Shown here: positions 18,990 to 27,151 of the stretch, piece by piece
Layout of the letters: every line of letters starts with the position of its first letter
Numbering within the stretch: position 1 is the first letter of the stretch
Assembly: GCA_938086805.1 (NCBI GenBank)
Contig: CALKDH010000107.1
Coordinates: forward strand, 1 to 35,494
Length of the DNA stretch: 35,494 nt
Source of the DNA: an uncultured PS1 clade bacterium
Lineage (GTDB): Bacteria; Pseudomonadota; Gammaproteobacteria; PS1; Pseudothioglobaceae
Reading direction: 5' to 3'
Notes under the pieces: model-generated
What the model was told of the DNA's origin: nothing
The model's database searches: none
What the model saw: the letters and a program-made list of their open reading frames with translations, nothing else
Translations under genes and position numbers: made by a program

Positions 18990-19146
18990 CGATGCTCCTA
19001 TTTATTTAATTAATTATTTTTTAGCTCTAAAGCTAAATTGTTTGTAAGTGTATGTTTTGGCTTAAAAATGTTAAGCTCAAGCCTAATAAAAAGTATCATT
19101 TTAAATGTCTAAGTTTAGCATTTTACCATCCAAATAGCATAAAATA

Positions 19147-19162
19147 GCTTCTAAATAGAAGC
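19147..19162 (-). terminator. Possible weak terminator after dsbD
   Basis: GCTTCTAAATAGAAGC forms a 6-bp stem with a four-base loop, 23 bases beyond the dsbD stop on the minus strand. It is followed by the T-rich TATTTTAT. The stem is short and the T-run interrupted, so readthrough into accB is possible. The rest of the 18990-19185 gap is AT-rich and should hold the accB promoter, but I could not pick a convincing -35/-10 pair. Confidence 0.4.
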
Positions 19163-19185
19163 ATTTAGAGGAAATTGTAATTTAC

Positions 19186-21024
19186 TTATTTTAAAATATT
19201 TAGGTGGTTTGTCAGTTCTTTTGCGCTCACTTCGCCAATAATTCTATGAGATCTTATTTCTTTTCCATCTTTAAAAAATAAAATTGCTGGAGGGCCTACA
19301 AGAGAGAATCGAGACAATATAGATTGATTAGTTTGAGTGTTTTTTGTAACATCAACTGTATAAGTCACTGAATCTTTGAGAGACTCGCTAACCATTGAGT
19401 CTTTAAAGACAACCCTTTCTAATTTTTTGCATGATCTACACCATTCGGCATAAAACTTAATTACAAGTATCTTGTTATTTGAACGAGTTTTTGCAATTAA
19501 TGAATTTAGTTGCGCCTCGTCTTCTAATATCTTAAATACAACGCTATTTGTCGAATCAATCTTATCTCCATAGATTATTGTATCAAAAGGCTGTTGTATG
19601 TCTCCATCACCTTTTGCTACAAGTAGCCATAACATCAGGCCATAGATTAGGATTAAGAGAGAAGTGAGTTTAAAAAACATATTAAGCAAACTCATCGATT
19701 TATTGAGGTTTTTAAAAACACCAAGCATAATTGGAGCTATTGTAAAAAGAAGTGCCCATAATATTAATGACACCAGTGGGCTGAAGACCCTGTCTAAAAG
19801 ATAGAGCGCAACTGCAATCATTCCAAAACCAAAAACCTTCTTGACATTCTCCATCCATGGGCCAGCCTTTGGAAGTGCGTTGACCCCCCACCCACAAATT
19901 ATAATTAGTGGAACACCCATTCCTAGTCCCATGGCAAATAGGCTGGCTGCTCCTTTGGCGGCACTTCCACCAGCAATAACATAGCTTAATGCTGTTGCAA
20001 GAAAAGGAGTCACACAGGGACCTACAATTAATGCAGACAAAAAGCCCATTATGCTAACACCTACAAAGCTTCCTCCAGACTGGGAGTTACTAATGCTGGT
20101 AAGCCTAGTTTGCAGGCCAACTGGCAATTGAAGATCATAAAAACCAAACATTGATAGTGCTAGCAAAAGAAAAATCAAACTAAAAACAAACAACACCCAT
20201 GGAGTTTGCATCATTGCTTGTAAATTTATACCTGAACCAAAGTATCCTGCTGATGCGCCAATTAATCCATATGCTAGTGACATTGATAGAACAAAAGTAA
20301 TTGACATTAAGACAGCATTAAAATCACTAGGCTTTTCTTTTTGTCCAATTATAATTCCAGATAAGATTGGCACCATTGGATACACGCATGGAGTCCAGGA
20401 AAGAGCCAAGCCAGCTAAAAATGCAGCAATAAATAAGGCTAAGCCTCCTTGTTGAAACTTTTCAGAAACTATCTTTTCATTATTAGTTTCCATGTTTTGA
20501 ATTGGTATAGGGGCTTTTTTTGAACCCTCAAAGTCAACTTCAAGTCTATCAGTTTGAGGAGGGTAGCAGACTCCGCCTTCCCAACAGCCTTGATGGTCTA
20601 TAGTCACAAGCACAGAGTCTCTTTCTGAATTATTTAAATCAACTTTAACCTCTAAGGGGGTGTTAAAGACACTCACCTCTCCAAAAAATTCATCATTTTT
20701 TGTTACTGACTCTGGAAAGTTGATATTTTCGATAGAGGCATCTTCAAAAGAAAACAAAATTTTATCTTTGTAGAGATAATAGTCAGGCTGAACAAGCCAG
20801 CGAACAAGAAGAGTATTGTTGTCCAAAAGAATAGCACTTAAATTAAAAGCTTTGTCTACGGGCAAAGGGTGGCTTACCTTTTGTAATTCTTTACCGAGTG
20901 TTATGACTGAAAGATTTTGAGAGCTTTCTGAGCCAAGTTCATTAGCAACAGGGACTTTTTCTGCTGAAGATTGGGAAAATAAATTCAGCAAAATCACAAA
21001 GCTAATTAGCCAAAAACGTTTCAT
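19186..21024 (-). CDS. dsbD: Thiol:disulfide interchange protein DsbD
   Basis: A 612-residue inner-membrane protein that moves reducing power from cytoplasmic thioredoxin to periplasmic partners such as DsbC and the cytochrome c maturation system. A signal peptide (about 1-21, FWLISFVILLNLFSQSSA) leads into a periplasmic DsbD-alpha domain with the reactive pair C147 and C153 in CWEGGVCYPP. Eight or so membrane segments carry cysteines in SWTPCVYPM (C213) and GPCVTPFLATA. A C-terminal thioredoxin domain has the CRSC active site at 529-532. All three redox pairs are intact. It stands alone between the acc operon and a divergent transporter. Confidence 0.95.
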   Translation of the reverse strand: MKRFWLISFVILLNLFSQSSAEKVPVANELGSESSQNLSVITLGKELQKVSHPLPVDKAFNLSAILLDNNTLLVRWLVQPDYYLYKDKILFSFEDASIENINFPESVTKNDEFFGEVSVFNTPLEVKVDLNNSERDSVLVTIDHQGCWEGGVCYPPQTDRLEVDFEGSKKAPIPIQNMETNNEKIVSEKFQQGGLALFIAAFLAGLALSWTPCVYPMVPILSGIIIGQKEKPSDFNAVLMSITFVLSMSLAYGLIGASAGYFGSGINLQAMMQTPWVLFVFSLIFLLLALSMFGFYDLQLPVGLQTRLTSISNSQSGGSFVGVSIMGFLSALIVGPCVTPFLATALSYVIAGGSAAKGAASLFAMGLGMGVPLIIICGWGVNALPKAGPWMENVKKVFGFGMIAVALYLLDRVFSPLVSLILWALLFTIAPIMLGVFKNLNKSMSLLNMFFKLTSLLILIYGLMLWLLVAKGDGDIQQPFDTIIYGDKIDSTNSVVFKILEDEAQLNSLIAKTRSNNKILVIKFYAEWCRSCKKLERVVFKDSMVSESLKDSVTYTVDVTKNTQTNQSILSRFSLVGPPAILFFKDGKEIRSHRIIGEVSAKELTNHLNILK

Positions 21025-21196
21025 AATTCCACAATTTTATCGATTGCGCTAATTATAGTCTAATCCTGTCATCTCCTATACTGGGTTTCTTTCAAGTTGG
21101 GATGTTTTGTCTATAAAATCAAATTGAAATAGTTATCTTTGTCTTTGTACCCCATGAATAAAAACCAACTAATAAGTCTTTGAAGGCGAAACTAAG

Positions 21197-22093
21197 ATGA
21201 ACTCTAAATTAATACCTTGGATTTTTGTATGGATATGGAGTACAGGCTTTATTGCAGCAAAATATGGGCTAGCGTTTGCCGAGCCTTTTACTTTGTTGAT
21301 GTATCGGAATTTTTTGACGCTTTTACTACTATTTTTCATAATTCATGTCAAAAAAAGTCCTTGGCCAAATTCTAAGCGGCAGTTTGCTCATCTTATGGTG
21401 GTAGGTGTCCTTATTCATGGAGTTTACTTGGGCGGTGTTTTTCAAGCAATCCAATGGGGGATGCCAGCAGGTTTAAGTTCTATGGTTATTGGACTACAGC
21501 CTCTGGGTATGGCTCTTATGGCTGGAATTATTTTAAAAGAGCAGGTGTCCAAAAGGCAGTGGATTGGGCTAATTATAGGACTCATAGGCTTATACTTAGT
21601 TTTATTTGACAGGATAGATTTAACAAATGAGCTTTTATTTGATGGTTTTTCCATTTGGGCAGTATTTGCCGTCATAGCTTCTTTGCTTGCAATTTCTATT
21701 GGTGCGGTGTATCAAAAAAGATTTTGCAATGATATGGACTTAATTAGTGGGACATGGGTTCAATATTTTAGCGCTTTGCTATTATGTGCTTTCATTTCTG
21801 TTTTTTTTGAAGCTGGAGATATAGCCTGGACAAAGCCTTTTATATTGACCTTGGCATGGCAAGTGCTTGCACTTTCAGTTGGAGCAATTTTCTTGTTAAT
21901 GACAATGATTAAACAGGGCGCTGCCGCGAAGGTTGGAAGTTATTTTTATTTGGTTGCACCCTTAGTTACAGTTCAGGCCTGGTTTTTATTTGACGAGACG
22001 ATAGGTATAAGCGCTCTGGCAGGGATTATCCTAATTTCTTTTGGCGTTGCAATAACGACGTCACGAAATTTATTTAAAAATATCCAAAGTTAG
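21197..22093 (+). CDS. EamA/DMT-family transporter
   Basis: A 298-residue integral membrane protein with about ten hydrophobic segments in two EamA-like halves. The first half includes FIAAKYGLAFAEPFTLLMYRN and the second begins near residue 150 (FDGFSIWAVFAVIASLLAIS). DMT carriers are mostly exporters of amino acids or metabolites; the substrate cannot be read. It is transcribed away from dsbD, and its stop codon overlaps the stop codon of the convergent CMD-family gene by four bases. Functional linkage to the neighbouring flavin monooxygenase operon is possible only by position. Confidence 0.87.
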   Translation: MNSKLIPWIFVWIWSTGFIAAKYGLAFAEPFTLLMYRNFLTLLLLFFIIHVKKSPWPNSKRQFAHLMVVGVLIHGVYLGGVFQAIQWGMPAGLSSMVIGLQPLGMALMAGIILKEQVSKRQWIGLIIGLIGLYLVLFDRIDLTNELLFDGFSIWAVFAVIASLLAISIGAVYQKRFCNDMDLISGTWVQYFSALLLCAFISVFFEAGDIAWTKPFILTLAWQVLALSVGAIFLLMTMIKQGAAAKVGSYFYLVAPLVTVQAWFLFDETIGISALAGIILISFGVAITTSRNLFKNIQS

Positions 22094-22470
22094 AGTTCAC
22101 CAGCCTCTTCTAAAATAACTCTGGCAATTTTAAAACACTCAACGCCTTGGGGAACTCCACAATAGATTGCAATAACATGCAGGATTGATTTGATTTCACT
22201 GACGCTAACTCCATTCGTTAATGCCCCTTTTAAATGAACTTCAAACTCATCCATTTTTCCAAGAGCTGCAAGCATAGTGAGATTCATCATTGATCTAGTT
22301 TTGGCATCAATTGTGTCGTCACCCCATCCAAAACCCCAGCACCACTCAGTCATTTGTTTTTGAAAGTCTTCATTGAATTCATCGGCAGAGTCCAAATTTT
22401 TTTCTACATATTCCTTTCCAAGCGTAGCCTTCCTTTTTGATAGTCCGAGTTCAAATAGTTTTTTATCCAT
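22090..22470 (-). CDS. Carboxymuconolactone decarboxylase family protein (PcaC-like)
   Basis: A 126-residue single-domain CMD-family protein. The core segment DDTIDAKTRSMMNLTMLAALGKMDEFEVHLKGALTNGVS and the VIAIYCGVPQG stretch match 4-carboxymuconolactone decarboxylase-type proteins. The AhpD CxxC redox motif is absent, which argues against a peroxidase-linked role. A GGAG ribosome-binding site precedes the ATG. It is the last gene of the flavin monooxygenase operon, 32 bases after the aldehyde dehydrogenase. The family includes true decarboxylases and many proteins of unknown function. With no other protocatechuate genes here, PcaC itself is unlikely. Confidence 0.85.
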   Translation of the reverse strand: MDKKLFELGLSKRKATLGKEYVEKNLDSADEFNEDFQKQMTEWCWGFGWGDDTIDAKTRSMMNLTMLAALGKMDEFEVHLKGALTNGVSVSEIKSILHVIAIYCGVPQGVECFKIARVILEEAGEL

Positions 22471-22502
22471 AATTTACTCCAGTCATGTAGGTTAAGAAAT
22501 TT

Positions 22503-23972
22503 TTACCTCATTATAAATGGATTACTCATAGGCTCAGAAGAGGTATTAATCCATGTTGTCTTAGTCCGGGTGTATTCATGAATTGCATCAATTCCTGCCT
22601 CACGACTTCCACCACTTTGCTTGACGCCTCCAAAAGGAGAAATTGGTGATATTGCTCTGTAGGTATTAATCCAAACAATTCCTGAGTGAATCTTTGCACT
22701 AACGCGATGGGCTCTTGCTAAGTTTTCAGTAAATACGCCAGACCCAAGACCATAGTCAGAGTCATTAGCCATGGCTATTGCCTCCTCCTCTGTGTCGAAT
22801 GCAATAACGCTGATAACTGGGGCAAAGAGTTCAGTTTTAACACAGTCAAAATCTTGGGTTGGGCAGTCTAGAAGAGTGGGCTCAAAATACCAACCTTCTT
22901 TTTGTTGGCTAGGTTTCTTGCCGCCAAAAACTAAATTAGCTCCTTGTTTCACAGAGTTGTTAATCACTTTTGAGGCTCTTTCAATTTGATGAAGTGTTGC
23001 TAGAGGCCCCACCTGAGTTTTGCTATCAAGCGGATCCCCAACAACAATACTTTTCGCTCTTTGCTTAATGAGCTCGATGACTTTTGAGTGAATCGAGCGG
23101 TGAATTAAAACTCTTGAGCCGGCAACACAGCTTTGTCCAGAAGCTCCAAAGTTGCCAGCAATGATTCCATTAACAGCACCATCAATATTGCAATCCTCAA
23201 AAATAATCATAGGTGATTTTCCACCTAACTCCAAGCTGACATGAGCAAAGTTTTCTGCACTATTCCTTACAATATGTCTGGCTACTTCTGTGCCACCGGT
23301 AAAAGCAATTCTCGCAACTTTAGGGTGTGTAGTTAGAGTTTTGCCACATGGATCTGCAAACCCAGTAATGATGTTGATTACGCCTGGTGGAAATCCACAT
23401 TCATCAACCAATTCAGCAAATTTAAATAATGCAGCTGGAGCTTGCTCTGAAGCCTTAATAACAACAGTATTTCCTGCAGCTAATGCTGGAGCAATCTTAG
23501 TAGCAGAGAGAAATAATTGTGCATTCCAAGGGACTATTGCAACAACAACACCGATAGGCTCACGTGTTGTAAATACCTGCATGTCTGGCTTGTCAATTGG
23601 GAGAACCTCGCCTTGAATTTTATCAGCTAGACCGGCATAGTAATAATAATAGTCTGCAACATAACTAGACTGGGCTCTTGTTTCAACTGCTAGCTTGCCG
23701 CTGTCTTTTGTTTCTAGTTCTCCAAGTATGTTCGCATTATCAGCGATTAAATTGCCAAGCCTATGGATTAATTTCCCCCTTTGTGTCGCATTAAGTGTTG
23801 ACCACTCACCTTCATAAAGGGCTGAGTAAGCAGACTCAATAGCTAAGTTTGATTCTTCTTGAGAGGCGGCAGGAAAGGTTGCCCATGGTTTGCCATTAGC
23901 AGGATTTATTGTTTCGAATTTTTCTGAGCCTTCAGAAAATTTTCCATTTATGTAGTGCTTGTAATGTTTCAT
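22503..23972 (-). CDS. NAD(P)-dependent aldehyde dehydrogenase
   Basis: A 489-residue aldehyde dehydrogenase that oxidises an aldehyde to its acid. The active-site residues are all visible: N150 in PWN, K173 and E176 in IKASEQAP, the Rossmann FTGGTEVARHI, the general base E248 in LELGGKSP and the nucleophile C282 in GASGQSCVAGSR. The C-terminal SPFGGVKQSGGSREAG is typical. It sits between the luciferase-like monooxygenase and the CMD-family gene, with gaps of 11 and 32 bases. In this context the aldehyde would be a product of the oxygenase step. Which aldehyde is unknown. Confidence 0.92.
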   Translation of the reverse strand: MKHYKHYINGKFSEGSEKFETINPANGKPWATFPAASQEESNLAIESAYSALYEGEWSTLNATQRGKLIHRLGNLIADNANILGELETKDSGKLAVETRAQSSYVADYYYYYAGLADKIQGEVLPIDKPDMQVFTTREPIGVVVAIVPWNAQLFLSATKIAPALAAGNTVVIKASEQAPAALFKFAELVDECGFPPGVINIITGFADPCGKTLTTHPKVARIAFTGGTEVARHIVRNSAENFAHVSLELGGKSPMIIFEDCNIDGAVNGIIAGNFGASGQSCVAGSRVLIHRSIHSKVIELIKQRAKSIVVGDPLDSKTQVGPLATLHQIERASKVINNSVKQGANLVFGGKKPSQQKEGWYFEPTLLDCPTQDFDCVKTELFAPVISVIAFDTEEEAIAMANDSDYGLGSGVFTENLARAHRVSAKIHSGIVWINTYRAISPISPFGGVKQSGGSREAGIDAIHEYTRTKTTWINTSSEPMSNPFIMR

Positions 23973-23983
23973 AATAGACCCAA

Positions 23984-25021
23984 TTAATTAAATGCAGGCA
24001 TAACCTTTTCTATAAAAAGCTCAAGTGATTTCTTTTTTGTTTCAAAGTCCATACTGCTATCAATCCAGTAGCTATATTCATCATAACCAAGCTCTTCGCA
24101 AAATTTGATTCTTTTGATTACCTCTTCAGGAGAGCCAATGATGCTGTTTTTACGCATATTTTCTGGAGAGTACATCTCAAGGTTATCCATTTCTTCTTCG
24201 GAAAGCTTTTGCATCAAGCCCTGCTCAACAGGGCGTTCATTTTTGAACCAAGCTCCAAAGTAACAATAAAAACGTGAGATGTCTTTAGCGCCCTGCAGGA
24301 TTTCTTCTTCAGTTTCGGCTACAAAAGTATGGCGTAAAACCATAATTTTAGGTCGCTTGATATCTTTATGTTTCTTGCATGCAATATTAAATTTTTCCAT
24401 AAGGGATGAAACCTCTTCATCTCCTAACCACAGGGGCGTTACTTGAACATTGCAGCCTTCTTTTAATGCAAAATCATGAGAGTTTTGATCTCTAGCTGCA
24501 ATCCAAATTGGTGGGTTTGGAGATTGTTGCGGTTTTGGAGAGCTAGTCGTTTTTGGGAAGGACCAATGCTCACCTTCACCAGTATAATCGCCTTTCCATA
24601 ACGCTTTAATTGCTGGCACAATTTCCCTCAGCGCATTGCCTGCTGAAAAAGGATCCATGCCATCAGCTAAGCGTTCATATTCAAAAGAGTAAGCTCCTCT
24701 TGCAATTCCGAGCTCAAGTCTTCCGCCTGAAATGATATCAGTCATCGCTGCCTCTTCTGCAAGTTTAATTGGATGCCAAAAGGGAGCAATAATTGTTCCT
24801 GTTCCAAGTCTGACATTTTGGGTTTTATTTGCTAAGTCAGTCAGATTAACAAACGGGTTGGGCGCAATGGTAAAGTTCATGCCGTGATGCTCACCATTCC
24901 AAATTGTTTTAAAGCCAGACCTATCAGCTATTTGACAGAGTTCAACAAACTCATCATATAATCTTTTTTGTGACTGCTCCTCGTCAATCCTTTCCATGTG
25001 AGCAAATAAAGAAAAATCCAT
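23984..25021 (-). CDS. Luciferase-like (LLM class) flavin-dependent monooxygenase
   Basis: A 345-residue TIM-barrel flavin monooxygenase related to bacterial luciferase alpha. The N-terminal MDFSLFAHMER and the EHH motif at residues 44-46 (compare the catalytic His44 region of LuxA) are followed by LGTGTIIAPFWHPIKLAEEAAMTD and SGGRLELGIARGAYSFEYER. Such enzymes use FMNH2 or FADH2 supplied by a separate reductase to hydroxylate or cleave a substrate with O2, and a flavin reductase gene lies immediately upstream. An AGGAC ribosome-binding site precedes the ATG. The substrate is unknown. It is clearly different from RutA and shorter than DmoA or SsuD-type relatives that I can recall. Confidence 0.9.
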   Translation of the reverse strand: MDFSLFAHMERIDEEQSQKRLYDEFVELCQIADRSGFKTIWNGEHHGMNFTIAPNPFVNLTDLANKTQNVRLGTGTIIAPFWHPIKLAEEAAMTDIISGGRLELGIARGAYSFEYERLADGMDPFSAGNALREIVPAIKALWKGDYTGEGEHWSFPKTTSSPKPQQSPNPPIWIAARDQNSHDFALKEGCNVQVTPLWLGDEEVSSLMEKFNIACKKHKDIKRPKIMVLRHTFVAETEEEILQGAKDISRFYCYFGAWFKNERPVEQGLMQKLSEEEMDNLEMYSPENMRKNSIIGSPEEVIKRIKFCEELGYDEYSYWIDSSMDFETKKKSLELFIEKVMPAFN

Positions 25022-25048
25022 ATCAATTTGTCCTATTAGTTTTTAATA

Positions 25049-25984
25049 TTATTTTTTGCTTATAGCTTCTACCTTGCCTTCGCTTTCTTTGCCAACAAAG
25101 ATTCCAAATGCATTCAATTCCCTTTCTTTAATATATCTTTTAAGCATTATTCTACTCGCTTCATCACTAAGTTTGTCAAATGGAATATCATCAAATGGAT
25201 AAAAGTAATCATCCATGTCTTCCAACGCCTCTTTAACCTGAGCACGGTAGTAAATTAAACTGGTTTTATCCTCAGCTTTTTCAAACACTGAAAAGAGATA
25301 ATGCTCATTAATTGATATTTTAAGATTTTTAAGAATTCCCAGAAGGCTATCATTGTCATCAATGTGACCTAGCCTAGAGGCCGATGGAAAGTAGAGCGAT
25401 TTATTTGTCTTATCTTTCAGTAAAAAAACTTTTTTGTGCCATTCTATTATTGCTCCAACAACTATCTTAGTATTTTCATTTTCCATCGCCAAGAGCATTT
25501 TTTGTTCAAGTCCAAGGTTGACATAGTTTCCTCTAAGATACATTAAGGGAGTCTTTGGACTGCTATCAAAGGCAATAATTTCCCCAATAAGAATCAAGTG
25601 ATCTCCCGCATCAATTACTTGCCGAGTGTTGCAATCAAACCAGGCAACTGCGTTCTCAATAATTGGACTTCCAGTATCCTCAGTCCTCCATTCCACATTT
25701 TGGAATCGATCCTCATTAGGAGTTGCAAAGGTAGTTGAAATTGATTGTTGGTCCTCAGAAAGAACGCTTACAGCGAAATGCTTAGTGATAGAGAATGAAT
25801 CAATATTGAATGATTCTTTGTCAATGCAAATTGAAATAAGCTGAGGATCTAAAGAGACAGATGTAAATGAATTAGCTGTAAAGCCTAAAGGGTTTTTATT
25901 TTTATCTAGACAAGAAACTACTGTAACTCCAGTTGGGAAAGACCCTAATGCTTGCCTTAAATTTCTTGTTTTGTCTTTATTCAT
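25049..25984 (-). CDS. Flavin reductase with C-terminal degenerate Nudix-like domain
   Basis: A 311-residue two-part protein. Residues about 5-160 are a flavin reductase (FMN-binding split barrel) of the HpaC/RutF type, with LGSFPTGVTVVSC, GFTANSFTSVSLDPQLISICI, HFAVSVLSEDQ and GDHLILIGEI. Residues about 165-311 look like a Nudix fold: a strand motif KIVVGAIIEWHKKVFLLKD near the front and a late YPFDDIPFDKLSDEASRIMLKRYI. The catalytic Nudix box is missing, so this part probably binds a nucleotide or flavin without hydrolysing it. The start overlaps the upstream hydrolase by eight bases. The likely role is to supply reduced flavin to the luciferase-like enzyme. The Nudix assignment is inference. 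Confidence 0.85.
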   Translation of the reverse strand: MNKDKTRNLRQALGSFPTGVTVVSCLDKNKNPLGFTANSFTSVSLDPQLISICIDKESFNIDSFSITKHFAVSVLSEDQQSISTTFATPNEDRFQNVEWRTEDTGSPIIENAVAWFDCNTRQVIDAGDHLILIGEIIAFDSSPKTPLMYLRGNYVNLGLEQKMLLAMENENTKIVVGAIIEWHKKVFLLKDKTNKSLYFPSASRLGHIDDNDSLLGILKNLKISINEHYLFSVFEKAEDKTSLIYYRAQVKEALEDMDDYFYPFDDIPFDKLSDEASRIMLKRYIKERELNAFGIFVGKESEGKVEAISKK

Positions 25985-26852
25985 TTTCTTCTAAAAAGTT
26001 TTTAATTAACATGTTTACTTTTTCAGGCGCAATGAATGCCATCATATGCGCCTCATTTTCTATACTTTTTGAGAGGCCCTTGGGAGATTCTTTCGCCATT
26101 TCACTGGACATTTTTGAATTAGAGTTTGGATCATCACCTCCAGTTAAGTATAGTACAGGCATGCTTAAATTGCCAAGCAAATTTTCAAAGATATAATCCG
26201 ACTTTGCAAACAGTTTATAAGCGTCCCCATAGCCTTTGGGAGAAGCGCCCAGTAAAAGTTGACGAACCATATTTACTTTTATGATTTGATCAGGTTGAGT
26301 TTTATTTTTAAACCACCTACTCAATGTTTGCTCAATATTACCTATTTGCCCTGTCGTTAAAATCTTGTTTGCACGCTCTAAAACCTCTTTTCTTGCATTT
26401 AAAGACCTTTTGTAAACAATATTTAAGGGAATTAAGCATTTAACTTTATCTTGATATTTAAGACCAAATGCCACAGAGATAATTGCCCCCATAGAGTGTC
26501 CAATTAGAGAGAAAGAAGAGATGCCTAGTGATTCAACTAAATCATTTAGTTGCTCGACATAGTCTTTGATTGTAGGCGTTTGGCTAGAAGGTGGTGTTAG
26601 GCCATGACCCAGAAAGTCGTATGTGACAACCATATATTTCTTAGAAAAGTATTCAACTTGGGGGTGCCATATTTCACTGCATAAGCCGACGCCATGAATA
26701 AAAATAAGACAGTGGCCTTCTGAGCCATAAACAGAATAATGTGTGTTTGTCTTAGTAAAAAGACTGGTTGATCGGTCTGAATTATTGATTCTCAAGTCGC
26801 TCATAGGGTAGCTAGGTATTAATGTTATTAGATTAACCTTATGGGCACACAC
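25977..26852 (-). CDS. Alpha/beta hydrolase, first gene of flavin monooxygenase operon
   Basis: A 291-residue hydrolase as given by the track, starting at a GTG. An ATG at 26804 (MSDLRINNSD) would give 275 residues, and neither start has a strong Shine-Dalgarno, so the start is uncertain. The oxyanion motif is IFIHGVG, the nucleophile elbow GHSMGA (S120 from the GTG) and the likely base His lies in NEAHMMAFIAPEKV. An Asp in TGGDDPNSN is the probable acid. No signal peptide is convincing. It leads the operon behind a near-consensus promoter and overlaps the flavin reductase by eight bases. It probably hydrolyses an ester, lactone or C-C bond in the pathway. Confidence 0.84.
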   Translation of the reverse strand: MCAHKVNLITLIPSYPMSDLRINNSDRSTSLFTKTNTHYSVYGSEGHCLIFIHGVGLCSEIWHPQVEYFSKKYMVVTYDFLGHGLTPPSSQTPTIKDYVEQLNDLVESLGISSFSLIGHSMGAIISVAFGLKYQDKVKCLIPLNIVYKRSLNARKEVLERANKILTTGQIGNIEQTLSRWFKNKTQPDQIIKVNMVRQLLLGASPKGYGDAYKLFAKSDYIFENLLGNLSMPVLYLTGGDDPNSNSKMSSEMAKESPKGLSKSIENEAHMMAFIAPEKVNMLIKNFLEENE

Positions 26853-26889
26853 CTTTTTTTCTCACTGCCTGCCGACTTGAGCTAGGAGG

Positions 26890-26918
26890 AATATAGAGTA
26901 TTAGCTCTTTGCTGTCAA
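26890..26918 (-). promoter_or_regulatory. Near-consensus sigma70 promoter of the flavin monooxygenase operon
   Basis: On the minus strand a perfect -35 TTGACA is followed, after exactly 17 bases, by the -10 hexamer TATATT. Transcription should start near 26883, about 30 bases before the GTG at 26852. Such a strong promoter suggests constitutive expression or control by a repressor rather than by an activator. Confidence 0.7.
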
Positions 26919-27014
26919 GCAAAGTAAGTAATGGCTTTAGTGTTAAAGGATAGAAAAAACATCAATTTCATCGTTTTTCTGAAAAATTATGATGAATTTT
27001 TAATTTTTTAAAGC

Positions 27015-27100
27015 TTTTTATTCAATTTTTAGTAAAAATTAACAAAAAATTACTATTTTTTGAATAAAAACTTACTTTTTATTAATATTTTTAATAAAAA
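27015..27100. repeat. AT-rich cluster of inverted repeats between grpE and the flavin operon
   Basis: Three dyads are packed into about 85 bases with almost no G or C. TTTTTATTCAA (27015-27025) pairs with TTGAATAAAAA (27060-27070), and TAGTAA/TTACTA is nested inside it. AATTTTTAGTAAAAATT (27024-27040) is palindromic around its centre. TTTTTATTAA and TTAATAAAAA (27076-27100) flank five bases. They may terminate grpE or form curved DNA upstream of the 26890-26918 promoter. The rest of the 26853-27151 gap holds only that promoter and the operon leader. Confidence 0.5.
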
Positions 27101-27151
27101 TGCACGATTTTAATCAAAAAAATACAATTTTATCTAGTTTATAGAGTCTTT

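Noticed and set aside
22090-22470. Classical protocatechuate PcaC
   Set aside because: No pcaB, pcaD, pcaG, pcaH or pcaIJ genes accompany it, and the operon partners are a flavin monooxygenase system.
22503-26852. Pyrimidine (Rut) or alkanesulfonate (Ssu) operon
   Set aside because: No RutB, RutC or ABC transporter genes are present, and the oxygenase is of the LuxA-like EHH type rather than RutA or SsuD.
26853-27151. Small RNA or tRNA in the 299-base gap
   Set aside because: Composition is too AT-rich for a tRNA, no cloverleaf or conserved RNA pattern was found, and the hairpins are AT-only.
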